Shown one piece after another: positions 12,223 to 24,926 of a DNA stretch of 64,000 nt; the stretch's first letter is position 1, and each line of letters starts with the position of its first letter. Source of the DNA: Phragmites australis (Eukaryota > Streptophyta > Magnoliopsida > Poales > Poaceae); assembly GCF_958298935.1 (NCBI RefSeq), contig NC_084934.1:2048501-2112500 (forward strand), in the 5' to 3' direction. A program made the position numbers and the translations under genes. The notes under the pieces are model-generated. The model worked only from the letters and a program-made list of their open reading frames with translations. It ran no database searches and was not told the origin of the DNA.

Positions 12223-12766
12223 CGGTTTCAAAACCGTATCACTACCAGTTTTGGAACCGGCAGTCCTTACTCAGCACTGATGATCAGTAGAGCAAACAAA
12301 AAAAAGGAAAATGAGCCGACTCGGCTGCTGCCACCGCTGGCTCGCTCCGCCACCTCTGCCATGCCAGCTAGACCCTGCACAAAAAAACACTACGGCATGA
12401 AGGCAACCACCACAGCACACAGCAAAAGGAGTGTGTCGTCGCTGTCCTTCTTGACGTCGACCACGAGCATAGACGATGAGCCACGACAAGTTGGCCCTTG
12501 GTCCCACCGCGCTCCGCGCCCTCGGACCCACCGTCCTTAGGGTAGCCACACTTGGACCTGCCTCCCTCGACTGGCTCCCTCGGACCCGCCGTCGTGGATC
12601 TCGTGAGGTCGGTGGGGGAGGAGGCCGATGGGGAGGCCAGTGGGGGAGGAGACCAGGAGGGGTGGCGGGGTGGGGAGGGAGGTAGTCGTGCCTGGAGAGG
12701 AGGGGTGGTGGGGTGGGGAGGGCAGCAGCCATGCCTGGAGAGGAGGGCGGCGGGGGTGGGATGGTT

Positions 12767-12768
<2 letters not shown>

Positions 12769-12822
<54 letters not shown>

Positions 12823-12829
12823 AGAGAGG
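12769..12829. repeat. (GA)n microsatellite
   Basis: A GA dinucleotide run of roughly 60 bases with one interruption near 12819, within the GC-rich block of the deleted CACTA element. It produces spurious Arg-Glu repeat frames. Confidence 0.95.
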
Positions 12830-13167
12830 GGGGGAGGAGCTAACGTGCCTGGAGAGGCAGGGGATTGGATAAGGGCTGTTGGATGTGAGCTGTGAAAAAA
12901 AAATGAATTGAAGGGCAAATTTCGAGTCTGATCCTTCACTTCACTACCAGTTTGTAATAAAAACTGGCAATGATGATTATTAAAAACCGGTAGTGATACA
13001 CTAATAATACTAGTTTGGTATGATTGATGCATGAGTGGTGGTTTTAGCCGAACCGACACTGAAGAGCCGCAATTTATGATAGGTTCTATAGTAGTGAAGT
13101 CAAATTAGCATACAGACTATATGTTGTCCATACGTTGATTGCAAAAATGAGAAATAGTTTTCAGCGA

Positions 13168-13827
13168 AGGTGTTATAGGTGGAGTTTTTCCGCGAAGGGA
13201 GTGTCTAATTTTCAAAATAATTGAACTTTTGGTGCTTTTCGGTCACTTTTTTCAACCATCGGATCAACAACCAACAACTCACATAGTTTGCAATTTTAAG
13301 CTATGTAGTCGTATCTTTAGGTGATTGAGAGGTAAGGAATTTCCATGAAAATGAAATCGTAGAAATCTAAGTGTAAATTGCTCTTCAGCTCTGAAACATG
13401 AAATAAAAAAGAACCGAAGGAGTAACCCGTAGCCATAGAACAGGCACGCCATGTGTCTTGTTAGCCAGGCACGACGACTTAGACATGAGGATCGATGTCG
13501 ATAAACAGACGGAGAAATTAATTGAGGGTTTAATTACCTCGCGGCCGGCCGGGCATGTTTAATTATCGTACCAAGTTGCCCTATCACTTTGATGAGGCCC
13601 CTGAAACTGAAAGAAATGAAGCTACTTAATTTGTCTTGTGCTAAAACTTACTAGTGCCTTGGGATGGCGGGAACGTTGTTGTCAAGACTTAAGACGGAGC
13701 AGTTTGCAAGTTGTGAAGCGAGGTGACAGCTCTTGTCCGAAACACATAGTCATCGAGTCGTGTATGTTTCAGCATGCTGTTAGCATTGCAGTAGGTTAAT
13801 TTTTGGCTGAGTTTAGCGCAAGACATA
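13168..13827. repeat. Upstream-region repeat, copy B
   Basis: Second copy, same orientation, of the sequence upstream of lectin kinase 1 (10187-10846). It begins with GGTGGAGT and ends near CGCAAGACATAC, matching GGTGGAGT and CGGAAGACAAAC in copy A. It is not followed by a lectin kinase; instead the CACTA element ends 72 bases before it. It may be the leftover promoter of a lost tandem kinase copy. Confidence 0.85.
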
Positions 13828-15201
13828 CTTGCTACGTATGTCTCGTAAGACACAGGGACACTAGCACGTACATGCATGGAAACCATGCCATGCAAACATG
13901 CCTCGAGCTGCTTCGTTTCACCAACGTATGAGTATGTATTGTACAGTCATGTCCACTGGCTTGCCATATCACTAGCTAGGCTTGGAGTCATGGCCTGCAG
14001 TAACATTGGCAGGCCTTTGGGCGCCCAGTATTTCAACACAGGTGAAAGCTGATCGGCATGCAGGGAAGAATCACAGCCGGCCACGTTCAACATTTTTAAT
14101 ATACTGTTTCAATATTTTTAGATAAAAGGCTGAAGTAGCGTTTAAAAATTGTTGAACCAGATTTTGAAAAACGTTAAATCTAGTATTTCAAAATGTTGAG
14201 TGTATAAAAACACAAAATTAATAATTAATAAAATAGTGAATTACTAATAAAGTTTAGAAAAAACTAAATGAAAAAGAAAAAACATTACACTATTGTTGCT
14301 GGGCCGAGCCACCCCAAAGCTCTGGTAGCGTGGCCTGTGTATAGGAGGTCCCCCTAATCGATGCTGTTCTGCTAATCATGCATGCCTTCGTTAGTGGCTG
14401 TCTCAAGCAAGGAACATATTCGAAGGCACCAGATCAGATCAGGATTAGAGACGCTAATCATCCCTCCAAGATCTAAAGCACGCGGCGAATTAAGCATAAA
14501 GCCTGTAAGCTATTGCGTGGAGCGCATGGGGGATAAAGAGCCACAAAGAAATCAAGAAATATCCATGGCAAAGAAAAGAAGGGATTCAAGAAATAAACAT
14601 GTGTGGCTTTTGTTTGATCGCCGGCGGTGGGCCTTCTTCCTCCAATTTAAATGGTGGTTCTGATCCTTTGTTTCATAGGAGTCGAGGGGGCTGAGGATCT
14701 CGTTTCTGAGCTCAGGCGGAGGGCGACGAGACTGACGATGAAGCGGAGGGAGAACCTTCGTCCATTTCGACGTCGAAGATCGTGGAGAAGGCCAAGGAGG
14801 CGGCCGGGATACTCAGTGCAGGACCTGCTCGACGCGGAGGCGAGCGAGCCTGGTCACGGAGCAGTATGTTCATCTGCTGATTGTGCAGGTTCACACCGAC
14901 GGTGTTCATTGGCACGAAAAATTGCTGACGCCATAATTCAACGACGGCCATCGTCGACGCGCCATGGCGGGGTCTCTTGCCGCCGCCGTGGATCTCACCT
15001 ACAGGCGAACCAGGCTTGTCGGTTCGATCTGGAACCCCACACCATATGTGGCTGTGCCATCGGACAGAAAGGGCCCGGCGCCTCCGCTAACGTCTAAAGA
15101 CAATTCAGCACGCCTGGTGCTCGTCCGAAATGGGCCGCGCGAAGCTTTATTCCGTACAGCTCCAGCCTCCAGGCTCGTCCCTGCCCTAGGTTTTGGACAC
15201 A
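13828..15201. other. Intergenic, no gene recognised
   Basis: Moderately AT-rich to about 14300, then mixed. A plus-strand stretch near 14700-14830 could encode SKIVEKAKEAAGILSAGPAR but is bounded by stops and has no recognised family. I do not call a gene. Confidence 0.4.
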
Positions 15202-15390
15202 CAGGGCCGGCCCGAGGGGTCGAGCGGTGGCCACCCCGGGCCCCTAAAATACAGAGATCCTATATGTATATGTATACTGTGTATATTGATTTAAAAGAAA
15301 ATTAAAAATATTAAATATGTGTGATTTATATTTAATAATTGAATTTTATTTTTAATCTCATTTTGATCATCGAAATATCAGGATCGGGCT
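15202..15390 (+). mobile_element. hAT-like terminus remnant
   Basis: The sequence CAGGGCCGGCCC starts at 15202 and is followed by a GC-rich stretch then AT-rich DNA. CAGGGCCGGCCC is a terminal motif of a hAT superfamily group common in grasses. No matching right terminus was found before 16286, so this is a lone or truncated end. Confidence 0.4.
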
Positions 15391-16285
15391 ATAGACACAC
15401 AACACCACTTCGTCCGCCCAGGCGCCGTCGCAACCTTCTGCTTCGCGGCATGGACGGGAGCCGCCGAACGGCGTGGTGGCGGGAGACACGACGGTGGGCA
15501 TAACCAGTGTTATTAATCATGAGCATGGTTACAGTGGACACGGCTTCAACAAGAGTGGACACGACAACTATGGCAGCGGTCACGGTCGATACGATGGTGG
15601 GTGTGGTCGCGGAAGGTCACGGGGTTACGCACCCTGCCGTGGCTTCGGAACCCGTGCGACATGCTGGGTGAGGTCAAGCAAATCAATGACCGGCTCGACA
15701 GTCTTGCCGCGATTGAGAGAGCAAAGACTCAGCATCCCCTGCTCCATCAGCTAATGGTAATGCTCGCATCCCCATGGGCTCTTTCTGATTCTTGGTCTCT
15801 CTCCCCTCGCTCGGTTCAAATCACTCTATTTCTCTCTCTTAAACAGGGAAGGGATTAGTGGGGAAACGAAACAATGGACAGGAGAACCGATCTAGCCCAA
15901 TTTCGACGACAAGCACAGGCCAAATTTAGTTGCGATTGAGCTCTCTCTCTAGAGCATCAACGAGCTCGAGACAACAGGCAGCGCTGGCGTTCGCAGATGT
16001 ACCGCGCTCGTGCTAGGCCCTGAACCACGCCCATTCCCGCCACTAGATTCGCTGGAGGGTGGTCGTGCCCGGCACCAGCCCTTTTTTTTACGGTGCGATC
16101 CACGACTTTTATTAGAGATTTTATTTTCATTAAAGGTCTTGCAGCGGAACCCCGTCAAGATTTAACTCCACCCTAGAGTTAAGCCCCATACTCCGTACGT
16201 GCCCGCGAGAAAGACAGAAAAATTCTGAGCTGGCGCAGGAGCACCCGCGCTCAAACACGGGATGGCTCAGGAGCGATCCTCCGTG
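15391..16285. other. Intergenic, unclassified
   Basis: A plus-strand stretch at about 15470-15660 gives a glycine/histidine-rich frame (HGYSGHGFNKSGHDNYGSGH) that resembles low-complexity Gly-rich proteins, but it lacks a convincing start, intron borders or known domain. Otherwise nothing recognised. Confidence 0.35.
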
Positions 16286-16835
16286 TAAAGATGTTCAAAT
16301 GAGCCGTATCTATTGGGCTAATCTGAGACACGATACTATAGACATAGCCCAGACATGGCACAGCCCGAGTCGAGACGGGCTGATCCAGGCACGGCCTGTA
16401 GCGCACGGCACGGCACGGCCTGGCCGACTCAGGCCGGCACGGGCACAGCCCAGCCCAGGACGGCACGGGCCCGACATGATTCGGTCCGGCACGGATAGGC
16501 CCAATCATTTTCTATTTTTATATATATTTTTAATTTTATAGCTATTTTTTATCTATTATATATATATTAATTTTATAGCTATTTTTTGTTTTTTCGGGTT
16601 AATTGTGCCAACGAGCCGCCTGTGGCACCGTGCCTGCCGGGCTGACCGTACCCACCGGGCCGAAATCATGCACGGACCGACCCGACATGGCACGGTGACC
16701 GACGGGCCGTGCCGTGGGCCGAGGGAAGGCACGTGGGCCGGCACGGCACGGCCCGTTACAGTAGCTGGGCCATTCGACCCATGCCGAGATGGGCCCGTGC
16801 CGAGCCGGCTCGAATAGCCTATTTGGCCATCTCTG
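16286..16835. mobile_element. hAT-type MITE (550 bases) with 8-base target duplication
   Basis: Terminal inverted repeats are imperfect: left TAAAGATGTTCAAAT, right (reverse complement) CAGAGATGGCCAAAT. Flanks are CCTCCGTG (16278-16285) and ACTCCGTG (16836-16843), an 8-base duplication with 7 matches, as hAT elements make. The interior is full of GGCACGG/CCGTGCC motifs in both orientations around an AT-rich centre near 16505-16600, giving a foldback structure. No transposase is encoded; open frames through the GC-rich arms are artefacts. Confidence 0.85.
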
Positions 16836-17567
16836 ACTCCGTGCTTACCAACCGAGCTAGCGCTGGGACGCTCTTGGTGCGCTGCCCTCTGCTGCCACGC
16901 TTGTCAGCACTGTCACGCCACGCCCTGCAGCGGTGCCGGCCTCTTCTCCCTCTCCCTCCATCTCCATGGAAGGCGCATGCATCAACAGCATAACCGGCAC
17001 TTTTGGGCCTGTGGCTGCCTTCTTTCTCCACAAACGCCGAGCAGCTGCGAAGCGGGATTCGCCTCTTACGGGAAGGCACAATACCAAGGATCAGCCTTCT
17101 GTATTATATATAAACTCCTCTTCTTCTTAATTGCAGAGCTCCTGCCCTTTTGGTTGAAAAAAAAACATTACCAAGGACCCGCTTAATTCCTGCCCAGCCC
17201 TACAGAGCAGAGGTGGCCGCACCTTCTTGCGGTTGGCGACGGAGGGATTCCTCGGCCGGGCCAGCCGGCGCCATAGGCCATACGCCAGAGCAGCAGCACA
17301 GTGATGCAGCCTTGCCCATGCAGGACGAGTCCAGCCGAGGCATGAAAGTGAGAGCACACCACACACCACCACCAGATGCTACCTGTCTGTACCTGCCCAG
17401 CTAGCTAGCAACGGAGACAGTCACGCATGAGTGCTCATGGCTGGCCACACCTGAGCCTGCATCTTGCATGCAGCATGATCCATCGGGCTACCGTCCATGG
17501 CGCTGGTCAAGTTCCGGCCTCCTTTTTCAGTGGTCCACGGTCCAATAATAATTTTTTCTTCTGTATT
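16836..17567. other. Intergenic, no gene recognised
   Basis: GC-rich to about 17100, then mixed. Several overlapping frames exist on both strands, none with a recognisable domain. Nothing else supported. Confidence 0.4.
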
Positions 17568-20500
17568 TGTCACACCATTTTGGGATATGAACGTTTCCAA
17601 ATAATAATAGCATTTTATTATTTATTTAAAAGCCTTTCCTAATTTTTGCATTTTAAAAAGAGTTTCTTTCTGATGATAAAATATTTTATTTGGGTTCAAA
17701 GCTTTTCAAAATGCTTCTCTGAAATTTTTCTGAATTTATTTGAGTGTATTTGCTATTTATTTAGATTTTATTTTTACTTTGTTTTTTGAAAATACTTTGA
17801 TTCCTAAAACCCTAAAATCTTCTTAGGCCCTTACCCTAATTCTAGCCTAACCCGAACTCAAAACCTAGACCACCTAAATCTAACTCAACCCAACACTCAC
17901 TCCTCACCCCTCTCTCTGCTTGGGCCAAAGCCCAGCCTCTCCCCTGGCCCGCACTCTCTCCCTCCTCTCTGCCATGCCAGGCCTACCCGTCACCCCCCTC
18001 CTCCCGCCTCTCCCAACCGCTATCGAGCACGATCTCCGTGCACGCCCCACGTAGCCCACTCCATCTCCCCTCTATTTAGGCTGGCTTCATGCATAGCCCT
18101 ACGTTCCGCACCCTATCCTGCTGCCCTCATCATCCCTCCAAACCCGAAGAGAGTGTCGTTGATCCCCGTCTCGGTCACGTGCCACCGAGCTCGATCCCTG
18201 TCCTCGGTGAGTCCCGCACTGTACCTCGCGTCCATAGCACCGCGCTGACGTCAGGAGCTCACCCACCTGGTCACCTATGCCCCTTGTCCACCAGAACGCC
18301 ATCGTGATGACCAACTTCACCAACTGCCAACGAGCTTCATCGCGCCACCTCCTCGTTACACCTTTAAACAAGCCAAACCCGGCTACGGCTTCCTCGAGAT
18401 CATGCAGTGCCGAGGTGCCTCCTTCCCGACAACCCTGACCACCGCAACCCCGCTACTACCGGCCGCAGTGCGCCGTCTCCCACCATCCTCGCTAGCACGA
18501 TCATCTCTGTGAACCATCGCCAAGGGAGAGCACATCCACGGGTCCACCGTGGCTCAGGGAGCCCCGTTTGCACCACCACCTAGATCCCTCAAGCTGTGAA
18601 TCGCTGGCGACGTCGAGAGCCCACCATCGGCCATTGCCTCTTCCCCCGTGCTCTCTGTTGGTATACGCCAAATTGTAGAAAACCCCCTCTCTTCTCTTTC
18701 TTTCCTATTTCTTTTAATTCATGTTTAGGATTTTTGAAGCTAGCCCCTAGATTTTGTGTTTAATTCTGTTCCAATCCATTCATTCAATTCCAATAGAATT
18801 AATCTGTTCAAATCTTGTTCAATGAATTTCATCTAGATAACGTCACTTTGTAAATTCATCTAAATTCAGCAAGTTTCCAACAAATCATCCTTATTCATGT
18901 CCGATAATTAATTGGTCACGTGGTACTATATAATTCTAGATATTATTTTAATAGTTGGATGCATATCATATGACTTTAATGTGTAGAGCTCACATATTAT
19001 TGTGCATTGGATATTAATTCAATATTAAAATAATATTTAAAAAATTATATAAGACCTCATATGTCAATATTCTTGGACATCTTTGTACATCCATCTTCAA
19101 TAAAACTCTAGTTTCCGTCGTCTTCATGCTAAATCCAGTTAACCCAGTTCTTTGTTCATCGAAATCCATAATTGGGTTTATTTTTTATTTATTTAGTTTT
19201 ACTTTTAATTGCATGTTTGCACGAGTGGAATACAACGTGTCTAGAAGAATCGATGATCTGCAAAGTCAAGACCTTGTGAAATTTCAAGACCTAGTTTATG
19301 AAGATCACTAAGCAGCATCCAGGTAAGTGTCCTTGATCATATTGACCCTATTGTAAGAAAGTGTGTCTTTTACTTTTTAGTTGCATGCTTGCCAATATGA
19401 ATCTCATTGCTAGGGTTTACTTGATTCTTCCATGATTATCCGTGTTGCATACGTTGTAGTTTGAGTGTCATGGGTAAAAATACTTAGTCGTGCTGTCAAG
19501 TCAGGTGGTTTAAATATTAATCTATTTAATGGTCTATGCAACACGAACTAATCTGGTAATCTTGATAGCAAGTGGACCACGGGTGGTTGTGACATTTTGG
19601 TTATCTTTAGTGACATTCTGGTATTCATGTTGGTTAGTTTACCCATGTGGTTAGTTGTAGTCGTGCCTAGGTCGATGGCTAATGACTGGTTCATGGATAT
19701 ATAACCCGACACAACAGCGTAACCATGAGACTTATATGTGTACAGTCTGACCAATTAATTAGCCAACTTACCGATTATGTAGGCACTAGTGGATGGTTGA
19801 GTGGCATAAGAGGGGTTTTGCAGTGGATGTGATCTCTATTAGTGATTGTGAGGAACTATTCAAATAGTATTTGATCTAATCATTAGGATGATTATTTTCT
19901 AAAATCACGTCCACAATGATTAACTGGAATATCATTCCGGTAATCCCGACATATGTTTACTTTCAGGATCAGAACACACGCCTTTACAACAAGCACATCA
20001 TCACAAGACATAATAAAGAGTGAATAATTAAATTAAGTTACAAGTCTTTAAGTGGATTAAACTTTACAACAAAATACATAACCCAAACATTTGTTAGAGT
20101 AGTTACGCAATGGAATAAGTTACATGATGACAAAAGATGGGTAGCACCGTTTGCCCTAAGATGCCACCTCAAAATGACAGCACACGAGTAGAATGGCACT
20201 ACTCCTGCCCGTCACCAACATCGATAGGCGTAAAGTAGCTAAAAACTAAATCTTCCTCACCTGAAAAGCAAATAAAGAACGTGAGTATGAAGGTATTCGC
20301 AAAACTTAATCTATAATGGGCACTTATAAATAGCCCGACTTCAAGGAAAATACATATGGGTAATTAGCAAGGACTCGACCACAAAGGTTAAGTAACTTCA
20401 TATACAAAATAAATTTGGACTCAAGTGTAAGCATCTACACCTAACCAAGACACCCTTATATCCTGAGATCATCAACATAACTTAACTATAACTTATACCA

Positions 20501-23500
20501 TATCAACTCTTCATCAACATCACCAGCTATGTCCTAACATTCCATCATAACATCCTAATAATGAAACTCTACGATTGATGTAAATGGATAGAAATATGCT
20601 CATAACCAAGAGTGCTGCAAATCGAATTATTTTTATATCCTGCAGGGGGTACATCTTTACTCACACAACACGAGGATCATTCGACTTGTGCTACCCGCTA
20701 AAGTACACACAAGGGGTACTCGTGACAACCTTTTCCAATTGAGACCCGATCGTTTGAACATGCATCTATAGGTGCAGAGGTCCACTAGGGCTACTTCCGG
20801 AGCACCCTAGTTGTGCCTAAAGGTGTGTAGGTAGCCAGAACTACTCCCTAAGTAAACTAGATACCTCTACAAGCATATTATACCCATAACATCTTATAAT
20901 GTTACCTATACAAACCTATTATGCACATAACACCATAGACCCACAAGCCAAAAGATAACAACTACAAAATGTATTCGACTTATCTACCATTATATCGACA
21001 TGTGGTAAGTACAAAAAGTATTAAAGCCAACTATAACAACATATGCTGCTTAATCGATTCAAGCGAGCCTATAGCATCTGAGACTCCATTCTCGAGCCAT
21101 CCCTATTGCCCGCCCAAATCTCGTCTCATTCTCATTGACTTATACATCCCATCATCATCATTGTATTTGTGAAAAAAATGTAAGCCCTAAGCTTGCGAAT
21201 GATGGTCGAACCACCGCTCGACTTCTACTGATGATTTAAGCCTTGCTAAGCATAAAATATTTATTTTAAATTAGACCATTAAATAATATTCCCCATATTA
21301 AAATGATAAAAGGATAAAAATACTAAGGAATGGTAATGTAACAATTAGGATCTACTCCTAAAAACCCGACCTCGACTAACTGTTATGCGTGACATACATA
21401 TAACATACTTTATCAAACTAAAGACAACATATGATCCAAACTAATTGGTGCAATATGCTTAGATTCTTGCCTTACTCAAGTGGTTCACATATAATATCAC
21501 AATCAGGCTCTACCTCAAGAATATCCCTGTCGCTCTCTGGTTCGTCGATCGCTAAAAGAAAGAATTGTGCATCATAATTAACATGGCGAAATGCTATGAT
21601 ACATGTACCGAATGCCATACAAATATAATAGGAGATGAGGTACTGAGTAAAGAACATGATGCAACAAGAATCATATGAATTGAAGTGCAAATCTCATGTT
21701 ATAAAAGATTTATTTAAGTCTATTAAAAAAGGACTGTAATCGAGCTAGTTATCAAGATTAAATGAGATTCACAATTTAAACAACACTTTCATACTAAATT
21801 ATATTTTTCTTAGATAGCATTGATAATAACATGAATTTTTCAAGTGGTTTTATAATTTTAGTACATCACATTAATTAACTATGATTTAATTAAGTTGACA
21901 ATATTAAATAATTAATTAATTATCAAAACTATTTCTAGAGTTCCAACATTTTTAACATGTAGTTCATACTCATACAAAGCTAACGCGACTAGCCTCATAA
22001 TTTTTGGAGTTCGTATAAATTAACTACGAAATTTACAACCTATCAGCAAAGTAAACAAAAAGAAAAACATTTGATGAACAGAAAAATCCGAAGGGTCCGG
22101 GTTGAACCCGGAACCTCCGAGTGAGGTTCAGGACGAGAATTCTCTGTTAAAAATTGCTTGATTAACCCAGAACCTCCGGATTGTAACCTGAAACCTCCGG
22201 GTTATAGCAGAATGCGAGGTTTTCAATGATTCTTCGACCAATTCGACTTGCATGTTAAAATCTAACTGACATAAGCATGTATTGACATTAAATCATGGAT
22301 TCTAAACCTAATATACACACTCTACCAACAAATCACTAGCTCTACTCATCCAAACCTTCCTTCTATCTTTAATACCTCAAGAACACAATACTGCTTCGCC
22401 ATTCCTCGATTGCAGCCCACAAATCAATCCAAAAACCAACTAAGACATGCATTGCTACAATGGAAAACCTAGGAATTTACCCAAGGTCCTCTGCCCAAGT
22501 TGGTGACTGCCGGTTGGGGAAGAATCAATGGGAAATCTCGGAGAAGAGGGATGCCAAGCTGCTGAAATTGCAGTGAAGAACAGGTGACGAAAATAGATTG
22601 AACTCATCCAAATCTTCATACATGCGAACAAAAATTAGATGGATGGGAAGCTAATGAGCTATGGAACATCATGGTGTGATATGCATACCTCAAATCATGT
22701 TATTGAGGGTAGATTCTTGAGGAGAAAGTGAGAGAGTTTGAGAGAGGAAAGGGGAGCAGCAGCTCTGTTGCTTGTGTTGGCCCGTTTGGAGTGAAAAAGA
22801 GAGTGAGTGTGAATGAGTGAGGTGGGGATGGGGCTGCTAGCGCCAAGAGAGGGCGGGGTGAGATGTGGGGCCGGCTAGTGGGTCCTATTTGCAAGAGAGA
22901 TAAATATTTCAGCAGAAGTTATATTCCTTCTCTCCCCTTTTTATTAGTCCAAACAAAAAGATTTAAGTTCTAAAAATTCTAGGAATTTTTAACGCAATTA
23001 CAAAATGAGATGAAACCTTATTAATTAGATTCATCTACAATGTATAAGCAGAGGCTAAACTAAAGAAAACTCTAACGTCGGGTATTTTCATAACTCAAGA
23101 AATTTTTAAACAACCAATGAATTAATAATACTCAACAATGCCTAACAATTAAACATGATACTCATGATACATGATTATGCATAATACATGATTATGAAAT
23201 GGGATGTGACAGCGGTGAAACCTTAATGTGCGCTTATAGGTCGGCGAGAGCTTTGTAACGTCCTTTTAGTGATCTCCTGGTAATACACCCTAGGAAGTGT
23301 GCAAGTGCTTGACCGGTACAGCAACATACATACTGTCACCTGGTAATACAAGTAATAAAATCACGACTTGTGGATAAAGTATGCAAACTCTACAAAGTGT
23401 AAAACTGATATATCAACCGTGCTCACAGTCGAGAGCGGGCTTAGGCTTTTTTATGATTAGTGGGGATTTTGGATGGTTGATTCTGGTAATCATGTAGTGA

Positions 23501-23986
23501 TATCTCGATGAGTTAATAGCTAGATACAGAATATTTGGCGAGTTTTGTTAATCGGATGTAATCTGATGAGCTGTATTTTGTAAAGTCTAGGTGTCACATA
23601 TAGTAAATATGACTGCTAAGTCTTTTTAGTCCTAAGATAAGATAACATAGATGCAGTAAACCTGAATCAAATCTATTTATCTTAAACTCTAATACCATAC
23701 TTTTCCACACTTACTATTTTCAATAATAAATACTGCTCAGATGGAGAAGACTACACGAATATAATAAAACTGAAGACTATAATAAAGACGGAGTGTCATA
23801 GGTCGCATTGTCCCCAGTAGATTACATATGGTACGTCTGAAGTTTTCGTTGGTTGTTTAAAACTCTGGTATTTGTTTCAATAAAATTATGTTTATATGAT
23901 ATAATAATTATTTATCACTAAAAATATCATTACATGTATGATAAAACTAATTTTAGCCTATAGTTTACATCCGATTTAGTGTGACA
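17568..23986 (+). mobile_element. Outer LTR (probable solo), split by a nested LTR
   Basis: The left end is TGTCACACCATTTTGGG and the right end is GATTTAGTGTGACA, giving matching TGTCACA/TGTGACA termini. Subtracting the nested element at 19847-23211 leaves about 3.05 kb of LTR-like sequence with no coding region. The 3' part ends in a run containing AATAAAATTATG near 23880, typical of an LTR polyadenylation region. I saw no primer-binding site or polypurine tract next to it in the window, so I infer a solo LTR. Flanks are not an exact duplication, though TCTGTATT precedes the left end and TCTGTATA lies a few bases past the right end. Confidence 0.6.
19847..23211 (-). mobile_element. Nested LTR of the same family as 450-3209
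   Basis: On the plus strand it starts TGTGAGGAACTATTCAAATA and ends GGGATGTGACA. Its first 500 bases align with 450-1000, sharing ATAGTATT, CACAATGATTAAC, GGAATATCATTCCGG-like and GCAAAACTTAATC segments in the same order. It is therefore another member of that LTR family, in the same orientation, inserted into the outer LTR. No primer-binding site is adjacent, so it is probably also a solo LTR. The neighbouring five bases (GTGAT left, GCGGT right) do not form a clean duplication. Confidence 0.7.
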
Positions 23987-24926
23987 GTCTTTCTGTATAT
24001 CTCCTTTTCAGAAAAAGGAAAGAAAAACAAAGAGGAACTTTCAGTGCCAACGCGAGCATCGCACGTCAGCACACGAACAATGTCTTGTCCCTGCACAAGC
24101 CCAACATAAACTTAGTGTTGGGTCTTGGTATTAGCAAGCTAGTATTTGGTACATGCATCTTCAAATAATATGATTGTAATATGGAGGGAGATTTCATTTT
24201 ATTTCTTGAAGGAAAATAAACACAAACGCGTAGCAGTTTCCCCTGTAGCAATACTGAGGTCTACCTAATCCTCTGGTGCACCAGCAGCAGATATCCGTGA
24301 CTTCTCTCAGCTCGCACAGACAAAGACAGAGCAGAGAAGAGCAGATGTTTGTCTCCACAAACTGTACACTGTGGAGTCACTTGAATGCACTCAACAATTT
24401 ATTCGCCTCAACCTCCGAGTCAGGACCAAATCAAACACATTCAATGCCAAACTGACAACAACTGCTCTACTTAGCTTAACTATACAACAGATTTAATTTG
24501 CAGCTTAAATAATCTGAATCTCCCTCTCTTCAACCCCACCGGAACAAAAGGGCGCAATTGCTGAGATTATCCATATTCATATTCTCTTTATTTTATTTTC
24601 TTTCTGATTTTCTTTTCTGTTTAAATTCTCTTTATTTTTTCTTATCTCCAACCGTTTTCTTTCGAGGAAAATCGTAAAGGGAAAAAAAAGAAAATCTCGT
24701 TGAATGACCTTAAGAATCTCTTCGTGACGAAAACTGTGAAGAAAAATTATTAGAATACTAAAGGGAATGAAAATTCCTTCACAGCCAAAATTTCACCCGA
24801 AGGAAAGCCGTTGGGAGTGGTCTGAGAGGAAAACAAACCAAAACCGAAACCGAAAAAGAAGAAAAAATGATGAACAGGAGGAAGTGGTGTTTACATTTTG
24901 CACAACAATGGTGAATCCTCTTGTGT
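23987..24926. other. Intergenic, 3' of the EPFL gene
   Basis: AT-rich sequence that should include the EPFL 3' UTR near its right edge. A MITE-like block lies at about 24571-24830 (separate entry). No coding gene is supported. Confidence 0.5.
24571..24830. mobile_element. MITE-like repeat, copy 1
   Basis: Contains ATTCTCTTTATTTT, GATTTTCTTTTCTG, CATCTCCAACxGTTTTCTTTCGA-like segments (here TTATCTCCAACCGTTTTC) and an ATTCCTTCAC tail. A related sequence occurs at about 47640-47880 with the same motifs in the same order. Terminal repeats and target duplication were not resolved, so the superfamily is unknown. Confidence 0.4.

Larger units (their letters stand above)
11044..13096 (+). mobile_element. 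Deleted CACTA (En/Spm) element with terminal cargo
   Basis: The right end reads GGTTCTATAGTAGTG and finishes in TAGTG at 13096, the reverse complement of a CACTACTATAGAACC terminus. Both flanks carry the dispersed subterminal repeats of CACTA elements: short motifs such as ACCGGTAGTGAT, CACTACCAGTTTTGG and AACTGGCAATGAT at 11050-11290 and 12210-13040. A 5' leader (about 11330-11520) and the start of a transposase (12103) are retained. The left CACTA terminus was not found, so the element is truncated, and no 3-base target duplication can be shown. A GC-rich block at 12290-12900 lies among the 3' repeats and is probably inserted or captured sequence. Confidence 0.75.

Noticed and set aside
12271..13059. 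262-codon minus-strand frame
   Set aside because: It crosses a GA microsatellite, CACTA subterminal repeats and low-complexity Pro/Leu/Ser; no domain and no plausible start context.
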